From NCBI RefSeq assembly GCF_000526215.1, contig NZ_JAFQ01000004.1, positions 5,394,001-5,458,000 on the forward strand: DNA of 64,000 nt, read 5' to 3'. The position numbers were made by a program, and so were the translations under genes. This document shows, piece by piece, positions 25,138 through 33,712 of the stretch. How positions within the stretch are numbered: the first letter of the stretch is position 1; each line of letters begins with the position of its first letter. The DNA comes from Nocardia sp. BMG51109. Its GTDB lineage: Bacteria > Actinomycetota > Actinomycetes > Mycobacteriales > Mycobacteriaceae. The notes under the pieces are model-generated. The model saw nothing but the letters and a program-made list of their open reading frames with translations. It was not told where the DNA came from and made no database searches.

Positions 25138-26868
25138 ATGGCCGCAGAGCGGCATTTCGATGTCGACGTGCTGATCGTCGGATCCGGATTCGGTGGCAGC
25201 GTGACGGCGCTGCGATTGGTGGAAAAGGGTTACAGCGTCGCGGTATTGGAGGCCGGGCGGCGATTCACGGATGCCGATTTCGCCGCGACGAACTGGGATC
25301 TGCGCCGTTATCTGTGGGCGCCGCGGCTGGGCTGCTTCGGAATTCAGCGGGTCCATCGGTTGCGGGACTGTTTCATTCTCGCCGGGGCCGGCGTCGGCGG
25401 CGGCTCGCTGAACTACGCCAATACGCTCTACAAGCCGGGTCCGGCGTTCTTCGGTGATCGGCAGTGGGCCGGCATCACCGACTGGGACGCCGAACTGAGC
25501 CCGCACTACGAGCAGGCGCAGGCGATGCTGGGCGTGGTGCGCAATCCGCACGAGACGCCGGCGGACGAGATCATCCGATCGGTCGCCGAGGATATGGGCG
25601 TCGCCGACACCTACGTGCCGACGCCGGTGGGCGTGTACTTCGGCGAGCCCGGAAAGTCCGCTCCCGACCCGTATTTCGGCGGTGTCGGGCCCGACCGCAC
25701 CGGCTGCGTCGAGTGCGGCGAATGTATGACCGGCTGCCGGCACGGCGCGAAGAACACCCTCGTCAAGAACTATCTCGGGCTGGCCGAGCGGGCCGGCGCC
25801 CAGGTGCATCCGCTGACCACCGTGACGGCGTTGCGCCCGCAGGCCGACGGCAGCTGGCTGGTCGACACCCGGCGCACCGGCTCCTGGGTCCGGCGCCGGC
25901 CGCGCACGTTCGCCGCCCGGCAGGTGGTGCTGGCCGCCGGCACCTGGGGCACCCAGAACCTGCTGTTCCGGATGCGGGATCGTGGTGTGCTGCCGGACCT
26001 TTCGGCGCGGCTGGGGGTGCTGACCCGGACCAACTCCGAGGCCATCCTGGGCGCGGGCCGCACGGAGGTCGACCCGTCGCTGGATCTCACCGCCGGTGTC
26101 GCCATCACCTCGTCGATCCATCCGACCTCCGACACCCACGTCGAGCCGGTCCGCTACGGCAAGGGCTCGAATGCGATGGGGCTGTTGCAGACCTATATGG
26201 TCGACGGCGGTCACCGGACGCCGCGCTGGGCTCGGGTCCTCGGCACGGCCGCGGCGCATCCGCTCCGCACCGTGCGCCTGCTGCGCACCCACCGGTGGAG
26301 CGAGCGGACCCTGATCCTGCTGGTCATGCAGAGCCTGGACAACTCGATCACCACGTACACCAAGCGCGGGCTGCTCGGGCGCCGCTACACCAGCACGCAG
26401 GGCTACGGCGACCCCAACCCGTCCTGGATCCCGCCCGGCCACGACGTGACCCGCCGCGTCGCCGACAAGCTCGCCGCCACCGCGGGCAGCACCTGGCCCG
26501 ATATCTTCGGCATCCCGATGACGGCCCATTTCATCGGCGGCTGCGCGATCGGCGCCGACGCCGAGCACGGCGTGCTCGATCCCTACCACCGCGTGTGGGG
26601 CTATCCGACGCTGAGTGTCGTTGACGGATCGGCGATTTCGGCGAATCTCGGCGTGAATCCCTCCTTGACGATCGCGGCCCAGGCCGAACGCGCCGCCTCC
26701 CTGTGGCCGAACAAGGACGAGGACGACACCCGCCCGGCGATGGGGGAGACCTACCGCCGCATCCGCCCGGTCCGCCCGCGGCGGCCGGTGGTTCCCGCGG
26801 ACGCGCCCGCCGCGCTGCGCCTGCCGCTGTATGTCGTCGGCGACTCCCCGGATGATCGATCCGCCTGA
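25138..26868 (+). CDS. GMC-family FAD oxidoreductase, ChoD-like (cholesterol oxidase type)
   Basis: A 576-residue flavoprotein. The FAD Rossmann motif DVLIVGSGFGGSVTALRL is at the N-terminus, GAGVGGGSLNYAN follows, and the C-terminal GMC signature includes HFIGGCAIGAD and VVDGSAISANLGVNPSLTI. It resembles mycobacterial ChoD-type putative cholesterol oxidases, so oxidation of a sterol or other secondary alcohol is likely. Cysteines 190, 193, 196 and 200 form CxxCxxCxxxC, a 4Fe-4S-like pattern not found in the classical Streptomyces enzyme. The ATG at 25138 has AGGAGG 5 nt upstream. No signal peptide is present. Confidence 0.82.
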   Translation: MAAERHFDVDVLIVGSGFGGSVTALRLVEKGYSVAVLEAGRRFTDADFAATNWDLRRYLWAPRLGCFGIQRVHRLRDCFILAGAGVGGGSLNYANTLYKPGPAFFGDRQWAGITDWDAELSPHYEQAQAMLGVVRNPHETPADEIIRSVAEDMGVADTYVPTPVGVYFGEPGKSAPDPYFGGVGPDRTGCVECGECMTGCRHGAKNTLVKNYLGLAERAGAQVHPLTTVTALRPQADGSWLVDTRRTGSWVRRRPRTFAARQVVLAAGTWGTQNLLFRMRDRGVLPDLSARLGVLTRTNSEAILGAGRTEVDPSLDLTAGVAITSSIHPTSDTHVEPVRYGKGSNAMGLLQTYMVDGGHRTPRWARVLGTAAAHPLRTVRLLRTHRWSERTLILLVMQSLDNSITTYTKRGLLGRRYTSTQGYGDPNPSWIPPGHDVTRRVADKLAATAGSTWPDIFGIPMTAHFIGGCAIGADAEHGVLDPYHRVWGYPTLSVVDGSAISANLGVNPSLTIAAQAERAASLWPNKDEDDTRPAMGETYRRIRPVRPRRPVVPADAPAALRLPLYVVGDSPDDRSA

Positions 26869-27246
26869 TCGGGGCTTGCCGGCGTGCTCCGGCCGGTGGC
26901 GTGTGCGATGTGGCAATGGCGTAGAAACCGAAGGCACGCAATGGTTTCCGCGGGCGGCCGCGGGGCACGCCGACGGAGGGCGGGTTGTAGGTCGGCGTGT
27001 TCGGGATCATCGGCTGCACACACCGTTCGTCGATCGGGCAACGTCTGCGGCGGGAACCCTGCGACCGAGTGCTCTTCGTGACCGGGCAACCATGCCGCGA
27101 CCTGCGGGCCAATGCTGCCGGTAGCCGCGCGGGACAGCCTCGGATACCACCACCATCCTACGGCGCCGGACGTCCGCGCGGTGGTGCCGCCGCCGCAAAA
27201 GCCAAGGGCGACAGCTTAAGAGATGCGGCCAGTCGGTCCGGATCCC
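26869..27246. other. Intergenic region upstream of the biosynthetic cluster
   Basis: About 380 bp without a supportable gene. Open frames exist on both strands but none has a good start, ribosome-binding site or recognisable product. It separates the sterol oxidase from the biosynthetic gene cluster and may contain its control region. Confidence 0.4.
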
Positions 27247-27276
27247 TTGACCCCTCTCAAAGCGGCGGGCTATCTT
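27247..27276 (+). promoter_or_regulatory. Candidate promoter of the biosynthetic cluster
   Basis: TTGACC (27247-27252) and TATCTT (27271-27276) are spaced by 18 bp, close to the housekeeping sigma consensus and unusual in such GC-rich DNA. They lie about 100 bp upstream of the first cluster gene. Confidence 0.55.
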
Positions 27277-27377
27277 GTAGAAGACCGTCCGCGTCATCGG
27301 ATTTCAACAGTTCATGACGGTCGACACCAGAATGCCCGCCGGGTGGGTTGGTAGCGGGCGGAAAAGAGTGAAATCTC

Positions 27378-27656
27378 ATGCTTCCTGTGCCTGCGGTCTC
27401 ATTTCTTGTCGGGATGGTGGCGGCGCCACTGGCGACCAAAATCGTGAAGCCCGTGATACGCGGAGCCGTGAAAACCACTGTGGGACTTGCCATCGAGGCC
27501 AAACGCGCTGCGGCCGAGGTGAGTGAGGACTTACAGGACATCGTCGCCGAGGCGGCCGCCGAGGCGACCTTCACCGAGCCGGCCGCGGAGTCGCCCGAGG
27601 GTGACCGTACCCGCGAGGTCAAGCCGTCATCGAAGGCGCGCAACACAACCCGCTGA
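27378..27656 (+). CDS. DUF5132-like small membrane-associated protein
   Basis: A 92-residue protein. Its first half is hydrophobic with alternating basic residues (FLVGMVAAPLATKIVKPVIRGAVKTTVGLAIEAKRAAAE), followed by an acidic amphipathic helix (VSEDLQDIVAEAAAEA) and a charged tail. This arrangement fits DUF5132 proteins, which are commonly encoded next to HMA-like-domain genes. The next gene has such a domain, supporting the assignment. Function is unknown; a membrane-associated partner of the exporter is plausible. It is preceded by a candidate promoter and is the first gene of the cluster. Confidence 0.6.
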   Translation: MLPVPAVSFLVGMVAAPLATKIVKPVIRGAVKTTVGLAIEAKRAAAEVSEDLQDIVAEAAAEATFTEPAAESPEGDRTREVKPSSKARNTTR

Positions 27657-27782
27657 CGGATACCCCTCTCTTCAATTCGCCGCCACGCGGTTCATTCGAA
27701 CCGTGATATGGGCGTTCGAAAAATCTTGCGCCATATGCCATTCAGGCAATGGCGTGAGATCTGAGTGAACGGTTGAGGCGAT
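27657..27782 (+). promoter_or_regulatory. Structured spacer before the ABC exporter gene
   Basis: This 126-bp AT-richer gap holds two possible hairpins: CGGTTC-ATTC-GAACCG (near 27690) and GCCATT-CAGGC-AATGGC (near 27738). They could attenuate or stabilise the long transcript. GAGG lies 4 nt before the next ATG. Confidence 0.35.
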
Positions 27783-30071
27783 ATGAATTCTATTGGACAT
27801 TCGATATGTCCGCGGTCCGTCATTCCGGGACGGCAACGCTGGCATGTCGAACCCTTACGGAAGAGAAAGGCCCTCGCGGCCCGGGTCGAGCATACGATCG
27901 GGCAATTGCCCGGCATTCTGGAGGTGCGCGTCAATCCGGTCACCGGGCGGGTGCTGGTGCTGCACGATCCGGCGCTGAGCGAGGCCGAGATCGGCGGGTT
28001 CATTCGAGATGCCGTTGCCGCGCACCAGGATTCGATCACCCGTCCAGTTGTGCCACCGCGCCGCAGGTCCCCGGGCACACCGCTGGCGTTGTTCGCGACC
28101 GGCGGCGGCTCGGTGGCGATGGCGCTGATCGCCGCGCAACCGCTGGTGCGCCTCGGTGTCGTGCTCGCGGGCACGGCAGGTGCGGTGTGCTATGCCTGGC
28201 GCCGGTCGCAACCGGCGGCCCGGGGAGGCGACGACTCGCGAGCGGGCTCGGACACCTCGCGAGCGGGCTCGGACACGACGGCGATCGTCCGTAATCCGCT
28301 GCTACGCATGGTCGGCCGGCATCGTCAGCGCCTGTACGCGGCCTCGGCCTGTTCCGTACTGGCCCAGGTGATGACGACCACCTTCAGCATGTGCATCGGA
28401 TGGATCGGGCTGGTGTTCTTCAACGGTCCGGCCGGCCTGCTGCTCGGGCTGGGCCTGGAGACGGCCGGCGTCCAGCTGGCCTTCCTGGCCGGCGCCGCGA
28501 CCGTGGTGTACTCCGTCGGATCGATCTTCGCCTACCATGCCGCGACGCTCTGGCGCGATCTCGCCCAGGCCGTACAGCACGAGTGGCGGCACGAGATGTA
28601 TTCGCACGCACTGCGAATCGAACTACGCCATCTCGAGAACGAGCGCACGACCAGGATCGCGCAGATGCTGACCGCCGACACCGAGCAGTTCGGCCGATTC
28701 CTGGCGACCTCGGCGAACGACATCGTCCAGCTCGGTACCAGCTTCACCGTGCTGCTGCTCGCCTTCACGGCGTTCGCCCCGGTGATCGCCTGGATCGTCT
28801 TCCTGCCGGTGCCACTGATCGTCTGGATGTCGGTGCGGCACAACACTGTTTCGGCGCCGCGTCACCGGACTGCCATGGACAGCCGGTCGGAGCTGATGAG
28901 CCGGTTGATCAACACGCTGGAGGCCGGCACCACGGTCAAGAGCTTCGGCGCCGAGGACTACGAGGCCCGGCGCATCCGGGAACTGAGCGCGGAGTCCCGC
29001 GCGAGCAACAACCGCATCGACAGGGCGGCCGCGACCTACAACGAGACCGTGCGGGCGATCGTGACGGCCTCGATCGGTGCGACGCTGTTCGGGGGCGGGC
29101 TCGCCGTCACGGGCGGTGCGCTGGCCTTCGAGTCGTTCTATCCGCTGTTCATGCTGCCCCAGCAACTGCTGTGGCGGCTGCCGGCCCTGAGCGGCAACAT
29201 CGGCGAGTACCAGCGCACGGTCGCGTCGCTGCGGCGGTTGCTCCTGCTGCGTGAGCTGTCGGTCGAGCCGAACGGTCACGGTGCGCGGCTGTCTCCCGCA
29301 GCGGTCCGGGGCGAGCTGGTCTTCGACGAGGTGACGTTCGCGTACCCGCAGCGGCCCCCGGTCCTGCGGAACCTGTCCCTGCGCATCGCGCCCGGCCGGG
29401 TCACCGCGATCGTCGGTGCCTCCGGCCTCGGGAAGACGACCATCGCGAAATTGCTGCTGCGCCTGCACGAGGCCGACGCGGGCCGAATTCTGCTGGACGG
29501 CAAGGATATCGGCGAGCTGAACCTGGCCGATCTGCGGAACACGATCGCGTTCGTCGGTCAGGACGCGTTCCTGTTCGACGGCACGATCGCCGGCAATATC
29601 GGATACGGCAGCCGCGGTGCCGACGAGGACCGGATCACCGCCGCCGCGAAGGCGGCCGTGGCCGACCGGTTCATCGAGAACCTGCCCCTGCGCTACGAAA
29701 CCAGGACGGGGGAGCGCGGGGTCGCCCTGTCCGGCGGGCAGAAGCAGCGAATCTCCCTGGCCCGCGCGATCGTCAAGGACGCGCCGATCATGGTGCTCGA
29801 CGAGGCCACTTCCGCGGTGGACAACAGCACCGAGGCCGATATCGCGCGCTCGCTCGGGGAACTCGCCCGCGGCCGCACGCTGATCGTCATCGCCCATCGG
29901 CTGTCCACGGCCAGGCGCGCCGATCGAATCGTCGTGCTGGACAACGGCGGAGCGGTCGCGGAGGAAGGCACACACGAGCAGCTGGTGGCCCGCGGCGGCC
30001 CGTACGCCGCCCTGTGGCGCCTGCATCTCGGCGAAGAACACGTCTCGTCGCTACCAGGGGAGGATGCATGA
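27783..30071 (+). CDS. ABC exporter with N-terminal HMA-like domain
   Basis: A 762-residue fused half-transporter. Residues ~28-80 (VEHTIGQLPGILEVRVNPVTGRVLVLHDP) have the beta-alpha-beta pattern of an HMA domain but lack the CxxC metal ligands, as in the HMA2 group. After hydrophobic segments around 95-130 and a linker with a duplicated SRAGSDT, residues ~180-480 form an ABC type-1 membrane domain. The nucleotide-binding domain has Walker A (GASGLGKTT, ~546), signature LSGGQKQR (~649) and Walker B IMVLDEATS. It is an intact exporter, probably a homodimer, and most likely secretes or gives immunity to the cluster's product. It overlaps the next gene by ATGA. Confidence 0.82.
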   Translation: MNSIGHSICPRSVIPGRQRWHVEPLRKRKALAARVEHTIGQLPGILEVRVNPVTGRVLVLHDPALSEAEIGGFIRDAVAAHQDSITRPVVPPRRRSPGTPLALFATGGGSVAMALIAAQPLVRLGVVLAGTAGAVCYAWRRSQPAARGGDDSRAGSDTSRAGSDTTAIVRNPLLRMVGRHRQRLYAASACSVLAQVMTTTFSMCIGWIGLVFFNGPAGLLLGLGLETAGVQLAFLAGAATVVYSVGSIFAYHAATLWRDLAQAVQHEWRHEMYSHALRIELRHLENERTTRIAQMLTADTEQFGRFLATSANDIVQLGTSFTVLLLAFTAFAPVIAWIVFLPVPLIVWMSVRHNTVSAPRHRTAMDSRSELMSRLINTLEAGTTVKSFGAEDYEARRIRELSAESRASNNRIDRAAATYNETVRAIVTASIGATLFGGGLAVTGGALAFESFYPLFMLPQQLLWRLPALSGNIGEYQRTVASLRRLLLLRELSVEPNGHGARLSPAAVRGELVFDEVTFAYPQRPPVLRNLSLRIAPGRVTAIVGASGLGKTTIAKLLLRLHEADAGRILLDGKDIGELNLADLRNTIAFVGQDAFLFDGTIAGNIGYGSRGADEDRITAAAKAAVADRFIENLPLRYETRTGERGVALSGGQKQRISLARAIVKDAPIMVLDEATSAVDNSTEADIARSLGELARGRTLIVIAHRLSTARRADRIVVLDNGGAVAEEGTHEQLVARGGPYAALWRLHLGEEHVSSLPGEDA

Positions 30072-30892
30072 GAGTCACACCATTGACCCGCGCGTTCGGT
30101 GTGCTGGTCGAGGATATCGCGCTACAGGACAGCTCATCCGACGAATTGGCCGAGGTGCTGCAACTGGTGGAGCGGGCCGGCCTGGTGATCTTCCGGCGCC
30201 AGTCGCTGGACGACCACGACCTGTTCCGGCTGGCGCGGCGCATCGGCCCGCTGGAGGAATCCTCCCGGAAGGTGTGCCTGTCGCCGGACTATCCCGCCAT
30301 CGGATACCTGTCCAATCTGCGCGACGACGGCGGGGACCCGATCGGCTTTCCCGGCGACACCACCGACTTCTGGCACTCCGATCAGCAGCATCGCGAGCAA
30401 CCGGCGACGCTGGCCGTTCTGTACTGTGTCGTCCCGGCTCGCTCCGGCGGTGCGACCAGCTTCGTGTCGACCGATGTCGACAGCACCGGACTCGACGGCG
30501 CGAGCATCACCGAACTCGCCACGCGGCGAGCCGGTTACGAGCCGGCCCACAACCACGACAACGTGCCGCGGGTGCGGGTGTCGCATCCGGCGTTGCTGGT
30601 CAGCCCCTCCTCGGGGAAGCGGTGCGCCTACGTCAGCGACAACACCATCGACTTCAGCGGCCTGGACGAGGCACGTTCGGCGGAGCTGAAGAAATGCGTG
30701 CTGGAGCGGCTCACCCGCCCCGCCGCGATCTACTCCCATCGCTGGTCGACGGGCGATCTCGCACTCTACGACAACGCACAGCTCCTGCACCGCCGCGAGG
30801 AGTTCCGCGGCCGGCGGTGGCTGAAAGCGACAAAGATCTTCGCGCCCAAGGAAATCTTCGCAGTACCTACCGGAAGGGTGGTTGCAGGATGA
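30068..30892 (+). CDS. Fe(II)/2-oxoglutarate-dependent oxygenase, TauD family (first)
   Basis: A 274-residue TauD/TfdA-type enzyme. The iron ligands are His103 and Asp105 (FWHSDQQH) and a distal His241 (LLHRREEF); a C-terminal arginine (RRWLKATK) can bind 2-oxoglutarate. Such enzymes hydroxylate, desaturate, halogenate or cleave small molecules; here Asp105 is present, so halogenation is unlikely. It is coupled to the exporter upstream (ATGA) and to the cysteine-motif protein downstream. The substrate is presumably an amino acid or a peptide intermediate of the cluster. Confidence 0.82.
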   Translation: MRVTPLTRAFGVLVEDIALQDSSSDELAEVLQLVERAGLVIFRRQSLDDHDLFRLARRIGPLEESSRKVCLSPDYPAIGYLSNLRDDGGDPIGFPGDTTDFWHSDQQHREQPATLAVLYCVVPARSGGATSFVSTDVDSTGLDGASITELATRRAGYEPAHNHDNVPRVRVSHPALLVSPSSGKRCAYVSDNTIDFSGLDEARSAELKKCVLERLTRPAAIYSHRWSTGDLALYDNAQLLHRREEFRGRRWLKATKIFAPKEIFAVPTGRVVAG

Positions 30893-31878
30893 AGGTCGTC
30901 ACCAGTGCGGATCAACAGATCCGCGACGCAGTCGCGAAGAGTTCCCGGGCGATGATCGGAGACCGCGAACTCCATGCCCCCGCCCCCGCCACCATCCGCG
31001 CCGGACGCGCCGGCGGGCTTCCGTTCGACAGCCTGACCTCCGACCTCTATCTCGGTTGCCTGCCGGCGACACAGATCTGCTACGGGAGTTGTTTCGCGGC
31101 TCGCGGGGCGTTCGACGCCGGCTACGACTTCGGCGTCCGCGTCGAGAACGTGCTGGATGCCGCCGTGTTCACCGCGGATCTGCGGGCCCTGCCCGCGAAC
31201 CAGAGATTCCTGCGCAACGGCTGGAACAGCGACGCGTCCTGGAACTGGCCCAAGGCGCTCGAACTGGCCCGCCTGGTCCGCGACTCGGACCGCTGCCCCG
31301 TCTTCGTGACCAAGCACTTCCGGCCCATCGATCCGGACACGCTGGCCGGGCTGGTCGCCGCCGGTGCCGAGCTGCGAGTCTCGGTGAGCGCCTTCGACAC
31401 CCCGAACCAGGCGCGGCAGCGCCGCGCCGGACTGCTGGCCTTCCGCGCGGCGGGTGGCGTCGCCGTCCCCATCGTGATGTCCACGCTGTACGCCGACGAC
31501 CACCTCAACGACCGGCAGGACGAACTCGTGGACTGGATCGGCCGCGAGGATCTCCCTGGTGCCGAGAACAGCCTGCGTATCCCTCCGCACCTGCCGGTGA
31601 GCCGGTTGCTCGACCACGACCGGGTCGGGGTGCTCGACGGCAGCGGGGATCTCTGGGCCGGGAGGCTGTACGGCGACCGGCTCCCCGTGCCGACCATCAC
31701 CTCGGTGCCCGCCGACTACCCCGGCCTGCCCTGGCGGTATCGATCGGCCCTCGACAGGGATCAGCTCGAGGCGTGGCGGCTGGATCCGGTCCGCACGCAC
31801 GAAGAAGTGATGTCCGGCAAACGTCTGGAAAAGCCGCAGCAGTGCGGAGTTTCCCGAGCCTGGGAGGAGAACCGGTGA
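30889..31878 (+). CDS. Conserved-looking protein with unusual cysteine motif, possible radical-SAM relative
   Basis: A 329-residue protein I cannot assign to a family. Around residues 57-68 it has GCLPATQICYGSCFAARG: three cysteines spaced C-x6-C-x3-C, followed by repeating alpha/beta units (CPVFVTKHF, ELRVSVSAFDTP, GVAVPIVMSTLYADD) that look like a TIM-barrel core. This layout recalls radical SAM enzymes, but the canonical CxxxCxxC is absent, so cluster binding is hypothetical. Position next to a genuine radical SAM gene makes a metal-sulfur redox role attractive. It overlaps both neighbours by 3-4 nt, so it belongs firmly to the operon. Confidence 0.5.
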   Translation: MKVVTSADQQIRDAVAKSSRAMIGDRELHAPAPATIRAGRAGGLPFDSLTSDLYLGCLPATQICYGSCFAARGAFDAGYDFGVRVENVLDAAVFTADLRALPANQRFLRNGWNSDASWNWPKALELARLVRDSDRCPVFVTKHFRPIDPDTLAGLVAAGAELRVSVSAFDTPNQARQRRAGLLAFRAAGGVAVPIVMSTLYADDHLNDRQDELVDWIGREDLPGAENSLRIPPHLPVSRLLDHDRVGVLDGSGDLWAGRLYGDRLPVPTITSVPADYPGLPWRYRSALDRDQLEAWRLDPVRTHEEVMSGKRLEKPQQCGVSRAWEENR

Positions 31879-32840
31879 TGGTGGAACTCGCCAAGAAATC
31901 CCGCAGCGAAGACGGCAGCGTCCGGTTCGTCTGGCGGCTGGAAGGCGGCCATGAGGTGGAGAGCGTCCTGTTCCGGACGACACCCACCAGCTTCATCCAG
32001 CCCGCCGCGCAGTGCGGCGAGCGCCGGCTGGATCTGCCGAGCGGTGCGGTGGTGTGCATTTCGAGCCAGGCGGGCTGCAATGTCGGATGCCGCTTCTGCG
32101 CCACCGGCCTGCAACCGATGCGTAAGAACCTGTCCGCCGAGGAGATCTCCGCGCAGGTGTTCGCCGCCGCGCGGGAGGAGGGCATCTCGGGTGGTATCCG
32201 GGTGGTGTTCGCCGGGATGGGCGAGCCGATGCTGAACTACGAGCCGGTGCGCGACGCCGCGCTGCGGCTCGCCGGGCACGACGACATCCGGAACGTGGCG
32301 ATATCGACGATGGGGATCGTGCCCGCGATCCGGCGGCTGGCCGCCGAGGCGCCCACCGTCGATCTCTATGTCTCGCTGCACGCCGCCACCGACCCGCTCC
32401 GCACCACTCTGGTGCCGCTGAACCGCAAGTATCCGATCGAGGCCGTGCTGGCCGCCGCGACCGAGTTCGCGACGAGTACGGGGCGGCGGGTGGACATCAG
32501 CTACCTGTTGCTGCGCGGGATCAACGACTCGGCCGGCGATGCCCGGGAGCTGGCCGCCCTGCTGGATCCGGACCTGTTCACGGTCAAGGTCCTGCTGTGG
32601 AACGAGGTTGCGGGCCTGCCGTTCGAGCGGGTGCCGGACGAGCACGCCGTACTTTTCGCCGACTGGCTCGCCGACCAGGGGCAACCGGCCTACGTCATCC
32701 CGAGCAAGGCGCGCGACGTGGACGCCGGCTGCGGTCAGATGATCACCACCGAACCGTCCGCGACCCGGCTGCGCCGGGTCACGAGCGAGTTCCCCCGGAT
32801 CGACCTCGGGCCGGTATCCGTGCGGGAGGGAACGCGATGA
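31878..32840 (+). CDS. RlmN/Cfr-type radical SAM enzyme, N-terminally short
   Basis: A 320-residue protein. Cysteines 67, 71 and 74 form CxxxCxxC (GCNVGCRFC). FAGMGEPMLNY matches the SAM-binding GEP motif, and DVDAGCGQM contains the C-terminal cysteine that carries the methyl group in RlmN and Cfr. These methylate A2503 of 23S rRNA; Cfr gives resistance to peptidyl-transferase drugs. RlmN is normally about 350-385 residues with an N-terminal helical RNA-binding domain; here only about 60 residues precede the cluster, so that domain is missing. It may methylate another substrate or still act in self-resistance. The ATG at 31878 is chosen; GTG at 31875 is equally close to GGAGGAG. Confidence 0.8.
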   Translation: MVELAKKSRSEDGSVRFVWRLEGGHEVESVLFRTTPTSFIQPAAQCGERRLDLPSGAVVCISSQAGCNVGCRFCATGLQPMRKNLSAEEISAQVFAAAREEGISGGIRVVFAGMGEPMLNYEPVRDAALRLAGHDDIRNVAISTMGIVPAIRRLAAEAPTVDLYVSLHAATDPLRTTLVPLNRKYPIEAVLAAATEFATSTGRRVDISYLLLRGINDSAGDARELAALLDPDLFTVKVLLWNEVAGLPFERVPDEHAVLFADWLADQGQPAYVIPSKARDVDAGCGQMITTEPSATRLRRVTSEFPRIDLGPVSVREGTR

Positions 32841-33712
32841 GGGCCGCCGACATCGCACCGGCGATCGGGTCCCGCGTCACGGGCGTTCGGCTGGACCGGC
32901 TCGGCCCCGGGGAGTTCGACCGGATCACGCGGCTGGTGCTCGACCGGCACGTCGTCTGCCTGGAGGGGCAGCAGAACCTGGATCCGTCGGCGCATCTGGC
33001 CTTCGCCCGGCGGCTCGGCACCGTCGAGGAGTATCCGTTCGGCCGGCCGCTCGACGGGTATCCGGGAATCTTCCGCATCATCAAGGAGAGGGACTCGAGC
33101 AGCAATTTCGGTGGTGTGTGGCATACCGATTCGCCGTATCACGAGGTCCCGCCCGCATATACCGTGCTGCGCGGCGTCGACATCCCGGAGCGCGGCGGGG
33201 ACACGCTGGTGGCGAGCATGTGCGCGGCCTACGACGCCCTCCCCGGCGACGTCAAGGAGCGCATCGAGGACCTGGACGGCGTGTTCACCGCCTCGAAGGT
33301 GCACGGCAGCGGCCGTGCGACGAACTTCTCGATCGGCGACGTGGCGCGGATCGACGACCGGGACCGAGCGGACCGCACGTTCGCCCATCCGCTGGTCCGG
33401 CGGCACCCGCAGACCGGCCGAAAGGGCCTCTACGTCAGTGCCTGTCACATGTCGGGCATCGTCGGGCTGCCGCCGGCCGAGGCCGAACGGCTGATCGCGG
33501 AACTCTCGCGGCACCTGGTCGACGACCGGTTCACCGGCCGGATCCGCTGGTCCGCCGGGCTCGTGGTGGTGATCGACAACCGGTGCGTGCAGCACCACGC
33601 GCTGAACGACTACCACGGTCGGCGGCGAGAGATCCATCGCGTGCTGGTCAGCGACGGGCGGGCACCGTCCAGGGAACTGCGGGGAGGGGCCGTCGATGCG
33701 ATTTCTCACTGA
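32837..33712 (+). CDS. Fe(II)/2-oxoglutarate-dependent oxygenase, TauD family (second)
   Basis: A 291-residue TauD-type enzyme. Iron ligands are His96 and Asp98 (VWHTDSPYH) and a distal His at 253 or 254 (VQHHALNDY); the REIHRVLV segment holds the likely 2-oxoglutarate arginine. Among the three oxygenases in the cluster it is closest to the taurine/alpha-ketoglutarate dioxygenase pattern (GGDTLVASMCAAYDALP). It overlaps the upstream radical SAM gene by ATGA and the next oxygenase by 17 bp. The substrate is unknown. Confidence 0.82.
   Translation: MRAADIAPAIGSRVTGVRLDRLGPGEFDRITRLVLDRHVVCLEGQQNLDPSAHLAFARRLGTVEEYPFGRPLDGYPGIFRIIKERDSSSNFGGVWHTDSPYHEVPPAYTVLRGVDIPERGGDTLVASMCAAYDALPGDVKERIEDLDGVFTASKVHGSGRATNFSIGDVARIDDRDRADRTFAHPLVRRHPQTGRKGLYVSACHMSGIVGLPPAEAERLIAELSRHLVDDRFTGRIRWSAGLVVVIDNRCVQHHALNDYHGRRREIHRVLVSDGRAPSRELRGGAVDAISH

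Noticed and set aside
26997..27317. Possible gene upstream of the cluster
   Set aside because: The frame has no ribosome-binding site, odd composition, and overlaps the candidate promoter at 27247.
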